Assembly: GCF_014779665.1 (NCBI RefSeq)
Contig: NZ_JACXYY010000004.1
Span: 62,001 to 126,000, forward strand
Length of the DNA: 64,000 bases
Direction: 5' to 3'
DNA from: Nocardioides hwasunensis
GTDB taxonomy: Bacteria; Actinomycetota; Actinomycetes; Propionibacteriales; Nocardioidaceae
This document shows positions 35,107-43,598 of the stretch, piece by piece. A program made the translations under genes and the position numbers. A model generated the notes under the pieces. The model ran no database searches. It was not told the origin of the DNA and was given only the letters and a program-made list of their open reading frames with translations. The first letter of the stretch is position 1. Every line of letters begins with the position of its first letter.

Positions 35107-36210
35107 ATGTCGACAGCCTCGGAGTCGCCGTACGTGCAGGGTGTCCACCTGGAGCGCACCGACGAGAACGTCCGCGAGATCGCCGCCCTCGCGGGGGTGC
35201 TGGGAGAGCCGGCGGGGATCGGCGGGCTGCTCGACGACCTCAAGTGGCCCGCGCGCCGCTCGCGGGCGCCGCGGCTGCTCGGCCGGGCCGTGCGCGAGGC
35301 CTGGCGCTGGGACGACTACGACGAGCGTGACGAGCTCTGGTACCCCCAAGGCATCTCCACCAGCGCCGACTCCTCTGACACCGGCGACATCCAGGGCCGC
35401 CGCGTCGTCGTGACGACGTGGTACTCCACCGGCAAGGACGGCATCAAGCGCGGGTCCCGGGTCACCTTCGTCGACCTCGACGCGGGAAACTACCGCCACG
35501 TCCTGCTCGTGGTCCCGGTCCTGGACAAGACCGGTCAGCTGGTGCTGAAGCCGATGAACATCCACGCCGGCGGCATCGTCTGGGCCGGCCCCTACCTCCA
35601 CGTCGCCGCGACCAACCGCGGCTTCGTGACCGCGCGGGTCGACGACATCATGCGTGTCCCCGGCGACGACGACCACCCCGACCAGCTGGGCATCGAGGGG
35701 CGGCTGCTCCACTCCTTCGGGCACCGCTACGTGCTGCCGGTGCGGTTCACCTACCAGGCCCACACCGACGAGGGCCACGAGAAGCTGCGCTACTCCTTCA
35801 TGTCGCTCGACCGCAGCTCGGACCCGCCCGGGCTGGTCGCGGGCGAGTACGCCGCCAACCCCGACGCGACGACCCGGCTGGCCCGCTACCGCCTCGACCC
35901 GTCGACGTGGCAGCTGTCGGTCGGCGACGACGGCTTCTCCCGGCCGCTGGCCCTCGACGACGGCGGCGTACGCCGGATGCAGGGCGCGGTCATCGCCGCG
36001 GGCCGCTACCACGTCACGGTGTCCAACGGCCCCTGGGGACCGGGCACGGTGTACGCCGGTCGCCCCGGCTCGATGAAGAGGCACCGCTGGGCGCTGCCGA
36101 TGGGTCCGGAGGACCTGTCCTACTGGCCCTCGACGGACCGTCTCTGGTCGATCACGGAGCACCCCCGCCGGCGCTGGATCGTGTCGATGGACCGGGCCTT
36201 CTTCTCCTGA
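35107..36210 (+). CDS. Conserved hypothetical protein, beta-propeller-like
   Basis: 367 residues, no signal peptide. Repeated strands with Gly/Trp turns (GGIVWAGPYLHVAATNRGFV, RLLHSFGHRYVLPVRF, MQGAVIAAGRYHVTVSNGPW, DLSYWPSTDRLWSITEHP) suggest a beta-propeller or similar all-beta fold, with a helical N-terminal 70 residues. The conserved closing segment is EHPRRRWIVSMDRAFF. I do not recognise an enzyme motif. It is a single leaderless gene convergent with the thioesterase. Confidence 0.7.
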   Translation: MSTASESPYVQGVHLERTDENVREIAALAGVLGEPAGIGGLLDDLKWPARRSRAPRLLGRAVREAWRWDDYDERDELWYPQGISTSADSSDTGDIQGRRVVVTTWYSTGKDGIKRGSRVTFVDLDAGNYRHVLLVVPVLDKTGQLVLKPMNIHAGGIVWAGPYLHVAATNRGFVTARVDDIMRVPGDDDHPDQLGIEGRLLHSFGHRYVLPVRFTYQAHTDEGHEKLRYSFMSLDRSSDPPGLVAGEYAANPDATTRLARYRLDPSTWQLSVGDDGFSRPLALDDGGVRRMQGAVIAAGRYHVTVSNGPWGPGTVYAGRPGSMKRHRWALPMGPEDLSYWPSTDRLWSITEHPRRRWIVSMDRAFFS

Positions 36211-36211
36211 C

Positions 36212-37042
36212 TCAGGCGCGCGGCTGCATGGCCAGCTGACGACTCTGGGCGACGAGCCGACCGGCCGAGTCCCAGACCTCGCAGTCCTCCTCGAACATCC
36301 CGCCGGCGACGTTGCGCGTGCGGTGCGAGAGCCTGAGCCACCCCGGGGCCGGGACCGCCCGGACGTGCACGGTGAGCTCGAGGGTCGGCGCCCAGCCCGG
36401 GCGCCCGAGGTCGAAGGTCACCGGCGGCAGCGCGTCGCAGGCCATCAGCAGGCCGACGGGGTCGAGCTCGTGGCCGTCCGCCATCCTCATCCACGCCTGG
36501 ATGTGGCCGTTGCCGCTCGGCTCCCCCGTCGCCCAGCCGATGCAGGCCGGGTCGAAGCGCATGTCGAAGCGCTCCATCACCGGCGCGATCCGACGGAAGT
36601 CCTCGGGCGCGAGCGAGCCCGCCACGCACTCCGACAGCGGGGGCAGCGTCGGCTCGACCGCCGTGGTCTCCACGTCGGACGGCATCGCGGCGAGGTCGCC
36701 GTACGTCGCCAGCACGGAGATCCGGGTGGTGCCCTCCTGCGAGACGTCGGCGGCGACGGTCGCCACCGTGCCGCCCTCGCGCAGGACCCGGGTGGCGACC
36801 CGGGCGGGGCCGGGCCGTGAGGCCGAGAGGTAGTGGGCGCTGACCGCGAGCGGGTGCGGCTTGGTCGGCACCGCGGCGGCGATCGCTCGGCCGGCGACCC
36901 CGAGGACGTAGCCGCCGTTCACCCCACCGCCGACCACCCAGCCCGGGTCGAGCTCGGCTCCGAAGAGGCCGTCGCCGATCTCGTCGATCGCGGTGTGTGC
37001 GTCCCATTCGGACACCTTCTCGGAAGACCTCTCGGAAGCCAT
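36212..37042 (-). CDS. Thioesterase family protein (double hotdog, TesB-like)
   Basis: 276 residues with two hotdog halves. The first holds GWVVGGGVNGGYVLGVAGRAI and HPLAVSAHYLSASRPGPA. The second holds CIGWATGEPSGNGHIQAWMR and LELTVHVRAVPAPGWLRLSHRT, ending EVWDSAGRLVAQSRQLA, the usual end of acyl-CoA thioesterases of this class. It likely hydrolyses acyl-CoAs in the cytoplasm; chain length is unknown. TAGGCT six bases before the ATG indicates a leaderless message. Confidence 0.82.
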   Translation of the reverse strand: MASERSSEKVSEWDAHTAIDEIGDGLFGAELDPGWVVGGGVNGGYVLGVAGRAIAAAVPTKPHPLAVSAHYLSASRPGPARVATRVLREGGTVATVAADVSQEGTTRISVLATYGDLAAMPSDVETTAVEPTLPPLSECVAGSLAPEDFRRIAPVMERFDMRFDPACIGWATGEPSGNGHIQAWMRMADGHELDPVGLLMACDALPPVTFDLGRPGWAPTLELTVHVRAVPAPGWLRLSHRTRNVAGGMFEEDCEVWDSAGRLVAQSRQLAMQPRA

Positions 37043-37048
37043 GCCGCG

Positions 37049-37054
37049 AGCCTA
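37049..37054 (-). promoter_or_regulatory. -10 element (TAGGCT) of leaderless thioesterase promoter
   Basis: On the minus strand TAGGCT ends six bases before the ATG at 37042; no ribosome binding site. Confidence 0.55.
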
Positions 37055-37067
37055 GGCGTGAGCGGTC

Positions 37068-38117
37068 TCAGCGCGACGGGAGCCAGCCGGTGACCTCCGG
37101 CACACCGTCGACCCAGCGCAGCCGGGCGGCGTACATGGCCCGTCGGCCCCGCTCCCGCGGCTTGTGGTCCCACTTCCCCGTGCCCGAGCAGGGCAGGGGC
37201 GTGGCACGACAGGTCCAACCGTGCAGGAAGACGAGGGTGCGGCCGCCGCGACCCTCGACCAGGTCAGCGCCACCGGGACCGCACAGCCGCGTGCTGTCGG
37301 CGTCGAGCAGCGGCCCCGACACCGCGGCCGTCCAGTCCAGCAGGCTCGGGGAGCGCAGCCAGGTGGTGCGGTAGCCGCACCGGGTCCAGTCGCCCTCGGA
37401 GGCGAGCATGACGTAGCCCTCCGGGCGTCGGGTCAGCACCGGGTTCTCGAGGACCCCCGCGGACCGCAGCAGCTCGATGCTCGTCGCCCCACGCTTCACC
37501 GCCTGGCCGTCGCGGGTCAGCGCCACCACGCGGATCGTCGACGGGGTGCGGTCGGTCTTGTAGAGCAGGTACGACGACCCGTCGGTGTCGCGGAACCAGG
37601 ACGGGTCGATCACCCCGGCCCGCGGCAGCGTCGGGTCGCGCGGCAGCAGCGGATCCCCTGCGGTGGGGGCGTTGGCGTACGCCGGGCACACCAGCGGTCG
37701 GCTGCCGACCGGTCGGAACGGTCCCCGCGCCGAGGAGGATCGCGCGACGCCGATGCACCGTCCGTGCTCGCCCATCCCGCGCACCGGCGAGGCGTAGTAG
37801 AGCAGCCAGCGCCCGCGCACGCGCGCCACGTCGACGGCCCAGACCCCTCCGTCGCGCGACCACTTCGGTCGGTGGGTCAGCAGGCCGGGTCCGCGTCGCC
37901 ACGGCCCGTCGGCGCGCTGCGACCAGGCGTGCGGCACCCGGTCGCCGGTGGCGTAGGCGACCAGGCCGCGAGGCGTCGACACGACCGCAGGGTCGGGGAA
38001 GTCGAGGTTGAGCACGGGTCGCGGGACCTGGTCGGTGGCGGATGCCGGCGCCACGACGGCGAACGCCCCCGCGCACAGCACGAGGACGAGCAGGCGCAGG
38101 GCTCCCCGGTTCGGCAC
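37068..38117 (-). CDS. Secreted glycoside hydrolase, GH43-like
   Basis: 349 residues. A signal peptide (LRLLVLVLCAGAFAVVAPASA) is followed by a five-bladed propeller pattern. The catalytic-base Asp is in LDFPDPAV, the pKa-modulating Asp in VIDPSWFRDTDG, and the catalytic acid probably in GVLENPVL. GH43/GH32-type enzymes act on arabinans, xylans or similar polymers; the exact target cannot be read. TAGGTT six bases before the GTG start suggests leaderless expression. Confidence 0.8.
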   Translation of the reverse strand: MPNRGALRLLVLVLCAGAFAVVAPASATDQVPRPVLNLDFPDPAVVSTPRGLVAYATGDRVPHAWSQRADGPWRRGPGLLTHRPKWSRDGGVWAVDVARVRGRWLLYYASPVRGMGEHGRCIGVARSSSARGPFRPVGSRPLVCPAYANAPTAGDPLLPRDPTLPRAGVIDPSWFRDTDGSSYLLYKTDRTPSTIRVVALTRDGQAVKRGATSIELLRSAGVLENPVLTRRPEGYVMLASEGDWTRCGYRTTWLRSPSLLDWTAAVSGPLLDADSTRLCGPGGADLVEGRGGRTLVFLHGWTCRATPLPCSGTGKWDHKPRERGRRAMYAARLRWVDGVPEVTGWLPSR

Positions 38118-38123
38118 CGGGGG

Positions 38124-38129
38124 AACCTA
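38124..38129 (-). promoter_or_regulatory. -10 element (TAGGTT) of leaderless GH43 promoter
   Basis: On the minus strand TAGGTT ends six bases before the GTG at 38117. It overlaps the stop codon region of the P450 gene upstream. Confidence 0.55.
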
Positions 38130-39470
38130 TCGGCTCCCGGGCCCCAGCGTCGCCGGAAGCGCCTGGAATCCCCGGAGGATGCGGGTCTCGCGGCGGCGCG
38201 CGCCGGGCTCGAGCCGGAGGTCGGGGTAGCGCTGCCAGATCGCGCGCAGCCCGACCTCGCCCTCCATCCGGGCCAGCTGCGCGCCGAGGCAGTGGTGCCG
38301 GCCGGCCGAGAAGGAGATGTGGTCACGGGCGTTGGACCGGCCGACGTCGAAGCGGAGCGGGTCCTCGAAGACCGCCGGGTCGCGGTTGGCGCCACCGAGG
38401 ATGGCGGTGACCATCGCCCCGGCCCGCACGGGCTGGTCCGCGAGCGTGGTGTCGCGCACCGCCATCCGTCCGGTGAGCAGGACCGGAGGGTCGAGCCGGA
38501 GGGTCTCCTCGACGACGTTGGCCCAGAGGCTCGGATCAGCGTCCACGCGCGCCCGCTCGCCCGGGTGGGCGTGCAGCAGGGCGATGCCGTTGCCGAGCAG
38601 ATTGACCGTCGTCTCGAATCCTGCGGCGAGCACCAGCCCGGCGGTCGCCCGCAGCTCGGTCTCGCTCAACCCCTGACCGTCCTCGCGCACCGCGACCAGC
38701 TGGCTCAGGAGGTCGTCGCCCGGGTTGCGGCGCAGGTGGTCGAGGTGCTCACCCAGCCATGCGTCGAACCGGGTGAGCGCCCGGTTGACCGAGCGGTAGC
38801 GCCGGAAGCCGAGTCCGAGGTCGAGGCTCGGCGCCGCCGCCTGACCGAAGTCGAGCACCTGCCCGCGGTCCGACTCCGGCACCCCGAGGATCTCGGCGAT
38901 GACCGTGACCGGCAGGGCTGCGCAGTAGGCCTCGACGAGGTCGACGGGACGGCCCGCCCGTGGCCCCATCCGGTCCAGCAGGTCCGAGGCGATCTCCTCG
39001 GTCCGCTCGCGCAGCCTCTCGACGGCCCGCATGGTGAAGACCCGGGTGACCAGCTTGCGGTAGCGCGTGTGGTCGGGCGGCTCGGTCACCAGCAGGGACG
39101 GCGGCTCGACCGGGTGGAGGGTGCTCGGCGCCGACCACCGCGAGATCCGGCCGAGGGGCCCGTCGGCGGTCGGCAACCCGGTGCGGAAGTCGTCACTGGT
39201 GAGGACGTGGCGCACGGCGGCGTGGCTGGTGGCGACGTGACCGAGGCGCGAGCGGTAGAGCGGCCCGCTCGAGCGGATCTGCTCGACCAGGTCGAAGACC
39301 TCCTCGGTGCCCATCGAGCCGACGCGGATCAGCCGGGCCTGCAGGTCGCCGCGGCCGGCGGCGCGGCGCAGGACGAGCGTGGGGAGGGCGTGGGCCACGC
39401 CCCAGTGGACGCCCGCGCGCGCCTCGTCACCCAGGGTGCGACCGACCGGGAGGTCGGCGATCGACGTCAT
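38127..39470 (-). CDS. Cytochrome P450
   Basis: 447 residues. Visible P450 features: I-helix LVLAAGFETTVNLLGNGIALL, the ExxR pair in VEETLRLDPP, and the heme loop FSAGRHHCLGAQLARME with the Cys ligand at residue 394. Its substrate is unknown. The ATG overlaps the stop of the lysoplasmalogenase-like gene by four bases, yet a TACAGT -10 also sits seven bases upstream, so it may be transcribed both from the operon and from its own internal promoter. No ferredoxin gene is adjacent. Confidence 0.9.
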   Translation of the reverse strand: MTSIADLPVGRTLGDEARAGVHWGVAHALPTLVLRRAAGRGDLQARLIRVGSMGTEEVFDLVEQIRSSGPLYRSRLGHVATSHAAVRHVLTSDDFRTGLPTADGPLGRISRWSAPSTLHPVEPPSLLVTEPPDHTRYRKLVTRVFTMRAVERLRERTEEIASDLLDRMGPRAGRPVDLVEAYCAALPVTVIAEILGVPESDRGQVLDFGQAAAPSLDLGLGFRRYRSVNRALTRFDAWLGEHLDHLRRNPGDDLLSQLVAVREDGQGLSETELRATAGLVLAAGFETTVNLLGNGIALLHAHPGERARVDADPSLWANVVEETLRLDPPVLLTGRMAVRDTTLADQPVRAGAMVTAILGGANRDPAVFEDPLRFDVGRSNARDHISFSAGRHHCLGAQLARMEGEVGLRAIWQRYPDLRLEPGARRRETRILRGFQALPATLGPGSR

Positions 39471-40150
39471 GGCGTCGACTGTAACCCCGGTTTACCCACC
39501 GCGACATCGGCCTGGGCCCGGACCGCGACGACGAGCAGCGTCTGCCCGACGACGTAGGTCAGCATCACCCAGAACGCCTGCGCGGGGAGCTCCACGCCGG
39601 CGAAGGCATGCAGCGCGATCAGGGAGTCGGAGAGCATGAAGACCGCACCCCCGATGCCCGCGAGGAGCCCCAGCCCGGTGGCCAGGATCGCCATCGCCGC
39701 CAGGGCCACGCCGTAGACGACGACCGGCAGGAGCAGGCCGCCGGCACCTCGGCGGCACAGCAGCACGAGGACGACCAGCGCCACGAGATAGGGCCACACG
39801 AGCACCGGTCGCGCCAGGAGCGAGCGGTCGCGCAGGGACCAGAACCCCACGACGTACGCCGCCTGCGCGATCAGGAAGCAGCCGACCAGCGCCAGGAAGC
39901 CACCGTCCCCACCGACGAAGCGCGGCACCGTGTCGCCGAGCCACGAGAAGAACAGCGCGACCAGCACCCACCTCACCAGGAGCGAGCGCGGCGCCGCGGT
40001 GCCGGTGAGCAGCACCGTCGCCAGGGCGGGCATCAGCAGCGGCTGGGTGATCGACGCGACGGTGCCGTCGGGGGCGGCGAGCTGGGCGGCGAGGTGGACG
40101 AGACCGAGCACGACGAGGACGGCGTACGACACCGCGCGGGGCACCACCAT
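39467..40150 (-). CDS. Lysoplasmalogenase-like membrane protein (YhhN family)
   Basis: 227 residues with about eight membrane segments. YhhN-family signatures are ALFFSWLGDTVPRF and LIAQAAYVVGFWSL in the first half and GGAVFMLSDSLIALHAFAG in the second, each with conserved Asp. Eukaryotic relatives (TMEM86) cleave the vinyl-ether bond of lysoplasmalogens; the bacterial role is less certain. It is the first gene of an operon with the P450. CAGGCT six bases before the ATG is its -10, back to back with the promoter of the next gene. Confidence 0.83.
   Translation of the reverse strand: MVVPRAVSYAVLVVLGLVHLAAQLAAPDGTVASITQPLLMPALATVLLTGTAAPRSLLVRWVLVALFFSWLGDTVPRFVGGDGGFLALVGCFLIAQAAYVVGFWSLRDRSLLARPVLVWPYLVALVVLVLLCRRGAGGLLLPVVVYGVALAAMAILATGLGLLAGIGGAVFMLSDSLIALHAFAGVELPAQAFWVMLTYVVGQTLLVVAVRAQADVAVGKPGLQSTP
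39478..39483 (-). promoter_or_regulatory. -10 element (TACAGT) of an internal leaderless P450 promoter
   Basis: On the minus strand TACAGT ends seven bases before the P450 ATG and lies inside the 3' end of the YhhN gene. Confidence 0.5.
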
Positions 40151-40156
40151 GGGCGC

Positions 40157-40176
40157 AGCCTGCCACGATCTAGGCT
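40157..40176. promoter_or_regulatory. Back-to-back divergent -10 elements
   Basis: CAGGCT on the minus strand (40162-40157) and TAGGCT on the plus strand (40171-40176) are only eight bp apart in a 33-bp intergenic region. Each is 6-7 nt from its start codon, at 40150 and 40184. Confidence 0.55.
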
Positions 40177-40183
40177 CGCGACC

Positions 40184-40516
40184 ATGTGGCTCGTGGTCGA
40201 CCTGGTGCTCGTCGGCGTCTTCGCGGTGATCGGCCGGCTCAGTCACTACGGCACGCTGACGGCGGGTGGCTGGTGGACCACCGCCTGGCCGTTCCTGGTC
40301 GGGACGCTCCTCGCCTGGGCCGTCCTGACGGCCACGAGGCGCCCACCGGCCGCGGTCACCTCCGGGGTGCTGGTCTGGCTCGGCGCGCTCGCGGGCGGCA
40401 TGGTGCTGCGTCACCTCAGCGGGCAGGGCACCGCGACGGCCTTCGTCGTCGTGGCCACCCTCGTCCTCGGTGCGCTGCTCGTGCTCCCTAGAGTCGGTGC
40501 ACGTGTCCGACGCTGA
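40184..40516 (+). CDS. DUF3054 membrane protein
   Basis: 110 residues with four membrane segments: VVDLVLVGVFAVIGRLSH, WPFLVGTLLAWAVLTA, VTSGVLVWLGALAGGMVL and TAFVVVATLVLGALLVLP. The first segment with VFAVIGRLSHY and the WPFLVG stretch are the DUF3054 hallmarks. Function unknown. Its last codons contain the TAGAGT -10 and the start codon of the downstream transporter gene, which overlaps by 14 bp in another frame. Confidence 0.87.
   Translation: MWLVVDLVLVGVFAVIGRLSHYGTLTAGGWWTTAWPFLVGTLLAWAVLTATRRPPAAVTSGVLVWLGALAGGMVLRHLSGQGTATAFVVVATLVLGALLVLPRVGARVRR
40489..40494 (+). promoter_or_regulatory. -10 element (TAGAGT) of a leaderless transporter promoter inside DUF3054
   Basis: TAGAGT ends eight bases before the GTG at 40503 and lies within the 3' end of the DUF3054 coding sequence. 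Confidence 0.5.
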
Positions 40517-41729
40517 ACCCCCTGAGCAGCCCCCGATCCGCGCCGCCGCGGGAGCCGCCGCCCCTCTCGGCATCCTGGTCGCCGCGGTCGTCCTCGTCTC
40601 GGTCAACCTGCGCCCGGCGGCCTCGTCGCCCGGTCCGATCCTGGAGGAGATCCGCGACGGCCTCGGCATGAGCGCGGGTGTGGCAGGAGCGATGACGGGT
40701 CTGCCGGGTCTGTGCTTCGGCCTGTTCGGCGCGCTCTCGGTCTGGTTCGCACGCAAGGTCGGCGCGACCGCCGCGATCGCACTCGGTCTCGCGGTGGCCG
40801 CCGTCGGGCTGCTGCTCCGCGCGGTGACCGACAGCGTCCCCCTCTTCCTGTTCCTCACCGTCGTCACACTCGCCGGCATGGCTGTGGGCAACGTCGTCGC
40901 GCCCGCGTGGATCAAGGCACGGGGGCACACCGTCGTGCTGATGACGGTCTACGGGACCGGGCTGGTGGTCGGCGGCACCCTCGGCTCGGCGGCCACCGCA
41001 CCCGTCACCGAGGCGTCCGGGACGTGGCGTGCCGGCCTGGGCATGTGGGGCCTGCTGATGCTGGCCGCCGTGCCCCTGTGGGCCTGGCTCGCACTGCGGG
41101 AGCGTCGCTCCCCCGTCGAGCGCCAGGTGGGAGACGGGCCTGCCCCCACCGGACGCATCGTGAAGTCCCCGACGGCCGTCGCGCTCACCGTCCTGTTCGG
41201 CGTGCAGTCGATGCACGCCTACGTGCAGTTCGGTTGGCTGCCCTCGATCTATCGCGACGCGGGGATCTCAGCCTCCTCGGCCGGCGCGCTCCAGGCGCTG
41301 CTCTCCAGCGTCGGCATCGTCGGTGCGCTGGTCATGCCGACCGTGATCGCGCGCGGGCGCGGCCTTCCTGCGCTGATGATCTCCTTCGGGGTGATGCTCG
41401 CCCTGGGCTACGCCGGGCTGCTCGCCGCACCGGCCACGGTGCCCTGGCTCTGGGCGCTGATGCTCGGCATCGCCGGGCTGGCCTTCCCGACCGCCATCGC
41501 GCTCATCACGGCTCGCACGCGCCACCCGTCGGTGACCGCACAGCTCTCCGGCCTCGTGCAGTCGGTCGGCTACGCGCTCGCCGCCCTGGGGCCCTTCGCA
41601 GTGGGCCTCATCCACGACGCCACCGGCGGCTGGTCGCTCATCCTGGTGCTGCTCGCGCTGACCTCGGTGCCGCTGACCCTGGCGGCGCTGCGCGTCGCAC
41701 GCCCGACGTACGTCGATGACGAGCTCTGA
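40503..41729 (+). CDS. CynX/NimT-family MFS transporter
   Basis: 408 residues, twelve membrane segments expected. The opening LVAAVVLVSVNLRPAASSPG followed by LGMSAGVAGAMTGLPGLCFG is characteristic of the CynX/NimT (cyanate/nitroimidazole) branch of the MFS. FGVQSMHAYVQFGWLPSIYR opens the second half. Substrate unknown. The start overlaps the DUF3054 gene by 14 bp and has its own -10. The next gene (psuK) also has its own -10, so these are probably separate transcripts. Confidence 0.85.
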   Translation: MSDAEPPEQPPIRAAAGAAAPLGILVAAVVLVSVNLRPAASSPGPILEEIRDGLGMSAGVAGAMTGLPGLCFGLFGALSVWFARKVGATAAIALGLAVAAVGLLLRAVTDSVPLFLFLTVVTLAGMAVGNVVAPAWIKARGHTVVLMTVYGTGLVVGGTLGSAATAPVTEASGTWRAGLGMWGLLMLAAVPLWAWLALRERRSPVERQVGDGPAPTGRIVKSPTAVALTVLFGVQSMHAYVQFGWLPSIYRDAGISASSAGALQALLSSVGIVGALVMPTVIARGRGLPALMISFGVMLALGYAGLLAAPATVPWLWALMLGIAGLAFPTAIALITARTRHPSVTAQLSGLVQSVGYALAALGPFAVGLIHDATGGWSLILVLLALTSVPLTLAALRVARPTYVDDEL

Positions 41730-41763
41730 CGATGACCGACTGGCCTCTGTCAGGATCTGCCCC

Positions 41764-42702
41764 GTGAGACGGCAGGGAAGACAGTGGGTGGTGGTCGTCG
41801 GCGGGACCAACATGGACGTCGTCGCGCGGACCTCCGCGCCGCTCGTCGCCGCGACCAGCAACCCGGGTCGCACCCGGATCTCGCCCGGCGGCGTCGGCCG
41901 CAACATCGCGGCGTGCCTCGGCCTGCTCGGCGCTCCGGTGCGACTGGTCTCGGCGGTCGGTGACGACGCTTTCGGCGACGAGGTGCTGCGGCTGACCGCC
42001 GGCTGTGGCGCCGACGTGTCGGCCGTACGCCGTGCGCCGGGTCGGACCGGCACCTACACGGCCGTGCTCGACGAGCGCGGCGAGCTGGTCTCGGCCGTGT
42101 CCGACATGGCGATCATCGACGAGCTCGAGCTCGACACCCTCCACCTCGACGACGTGGCGCTGGTCGTCGTCGACGGGAACCTCTCGCGCGCGCAGGTGAA
42201 GAAGGTCCTCGCCGCCGCGTCCGCGGCCGACGTCCCGGTGGCCTTCGAGCCGGTCTCGGTCGCGAAGGGCGGTCGGCTCCACGACCTCGTCCGCGACCTG
42301 TTCCTCGTGACGCCGAACTCCGACGAGGTCGACGCCCTCACCGGCCGCCTCCGCGACCCGTGGAGCGGCATCCGCGACCTGCACGCGCGCGGCGTCGAGC
42401 ACGTCTGGCTGCGCGAGGGTGTCCGCGGGTCCTACGTCTGCAGCGCGGGCCGGCCCACCCACCACCTGCCGGCGATCCCGGTCGAGGTCGTCGACGTCAC
42501 AGGCGCGGGCGACGCGATGCTCGCCGCCTGGGTCGCCGCCTGGCTCGGCGGCGCCGATCCGGTCGAGGCCGCGCGTGACGGCCACCGCGCCGCCGCCGCC
42601 ACGATCACCAGCCGCCACACCGTCCGTCCGGACCTGGCCGAGGCGATGGCCACCTTCGAGTCCCCGATCCCCCGAGAGGTGAGAGATGCTCACGATCACT
42701 GA
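41764..42702 (+). CDS. psuK: PfkB-family carbohydrate kinase, probable pseudouridine kinase
   Basis: 312 residues of the ribokinase fold. Seen: VVVGGTNMDVVARTSAP at the start, RISPGGVGRNIAACLGLLG for sugar binding, TPNSDEVDAL, and the catalytic DVTGAGDAMLAAWVAA with the base Asp. The adjacent and overlapping psuG gene assigns the substrate: phosphorylation of pseudouridine before the glycosidase step. The GTG start follows a CAGGAT hexamer seven bases upstream and no ribosome binding site. Confidence 0.85.
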   Translation: MRRQGRQWVVVVGGTNMDVVARTSAPLVAATSNPGRTRISPGGVGRNIAACLGLLGAPVRLVSAVGDDAFGDEVLRLTAGCGADVSAVRRAPGRTGTYTAVLDERGELVSAVSDMAIIDELELDTLHLDDVALVVVDGNLSRAQVKKVLAAASAADVPVAFEPVSVAKGGRLHDLVRDLFLVTPNSDEVDALTGRLRDPWSGIRDLHARGVEHVWLREGVRGSYVCSAGRPTHHLPAIPVEVVDVTGAGDAMLAAWVAAWLGGADPVEAARDGHRAAAATITSRHTVRPDLAEAMATFESPIPREVRDAHDH

Positions 42703-43588
42703 CGAGGTGCGCGACGCGCTCGCGTCCGGCCGGCCCGTCGTCGCGCTGGAGAGCACGATCATCAGCCACGGCATGCCCTACCCGGCCAACGTCGAGATGG
42801 CGCGCACGGTCGAGGACATCGTCCGCGAGGGCGGCGCCGTGCCTGCCACGATCGCGGTGCTCCACGGCCGGCCGACCATCGGCCTCTCCCCCGACGACCT
42901 CGAGCTGCTCGCCTCCGACACCTCGGTCATCAAGGTCTCCATCCGCGACCTGCCCTACGTCGTCTCCCGCGGTCTCCACGGCGCGACGACCGTCGCATCG
43001 ACGATGCGCCTGGCCGCCCTCGCCGGGATCGGCGTGTTCGTCACCGGCGGGCTGGGCGGGGTGCACCGCGGCGCCGAGACGACGTACGACGTATCGGCGG
43101 ACCTCACCGAGCTCTCCACCACCTCGGTGGCCGTGGTCTGCGCCGGCGTGAAGAGCATCCTCGACATCGGCCTGACGCTCGAGAAGCTGGAGACCCTCGG
43201 CGTCCCGGTGCTGGGCTACGGCACCGACGAGTTCCCGTCCTTCTTCTCCCGGTCCTCGGGCTTCGGCGCGCCGATGCGCGTCGACACCCCCGCCGACGTG
43301 GCCGCGCTGATGCGAGCCAAGTGGGACCTCGGGCTCGACGGCGGTGTCGTCGTCGCCAACCCGATCCCCGCCGACGCCGAGATCCCCGCCGACGAGATCG
43401 GCGCGATCATCGACCGGGCGCTCGGCGACATGGACCGTCTCGGCATCCGCGGCAAGGACGCGACGCCGTACCTCCTCGGTCGCATCGTCGAGATCACCGA
43501 CGGTGAGTCGCTGACGGCCAACATCGCGCTCGTCGAGCACAACGCACGCCTCGGTGCGGCGATCGCGCGGGAGTACGCCGCCGGCTGA
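42686..43588 (+). CDS. psuG: Pseudouridine-5'-phosphate glycosidase
   Basis: 300 residues. Family hallmarks: ALESTIISHGMPYPANVEMA at the N-terminus, PATIAVLHGRPTIGL, the catalytic-Lys stretch ISIRDLPYVVSRGLHGATTVAST (here IKVSIRDLPY), FVTGGLGGVHRGAETTYDVS, and LGYGTDEFPSFFSRSSG. It splits pseudouridine 5'-phosphate to uracil and ribose 5-phosphate (manganese enzyme). The ATG overlaps psuK by 17 bp. It ends 11 bp before the convergent YccF gene. Confidence 0.93.
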   Translation: MLTITDEVRDALASGRPVVALESTIISHGMPYPANVEMARTVEDIVREGGAVPATIAVLHGRPTIGLSPDDLELLASDTSVIKVSIRDLPYVVSRGLHGATTVASTMRLAALAGIGVFVTGGLGGVHRGAETTYDVSADLTELSTTSVAVVCAGVKSILDIGLTLEKLETLGVPVLGYGTDEFPSFFSRSSGFGAPMRVDTPADVAALMRAKWDLGLDGGVVVANPIPADAEIPADEIGAIIDRALGDMDRLGIRGKDATPYLLGRIVEITDGESLTANIALVEHNARLGAAIAREYAAG

Positions 43589-43598
43589 GCGCCGTCGG

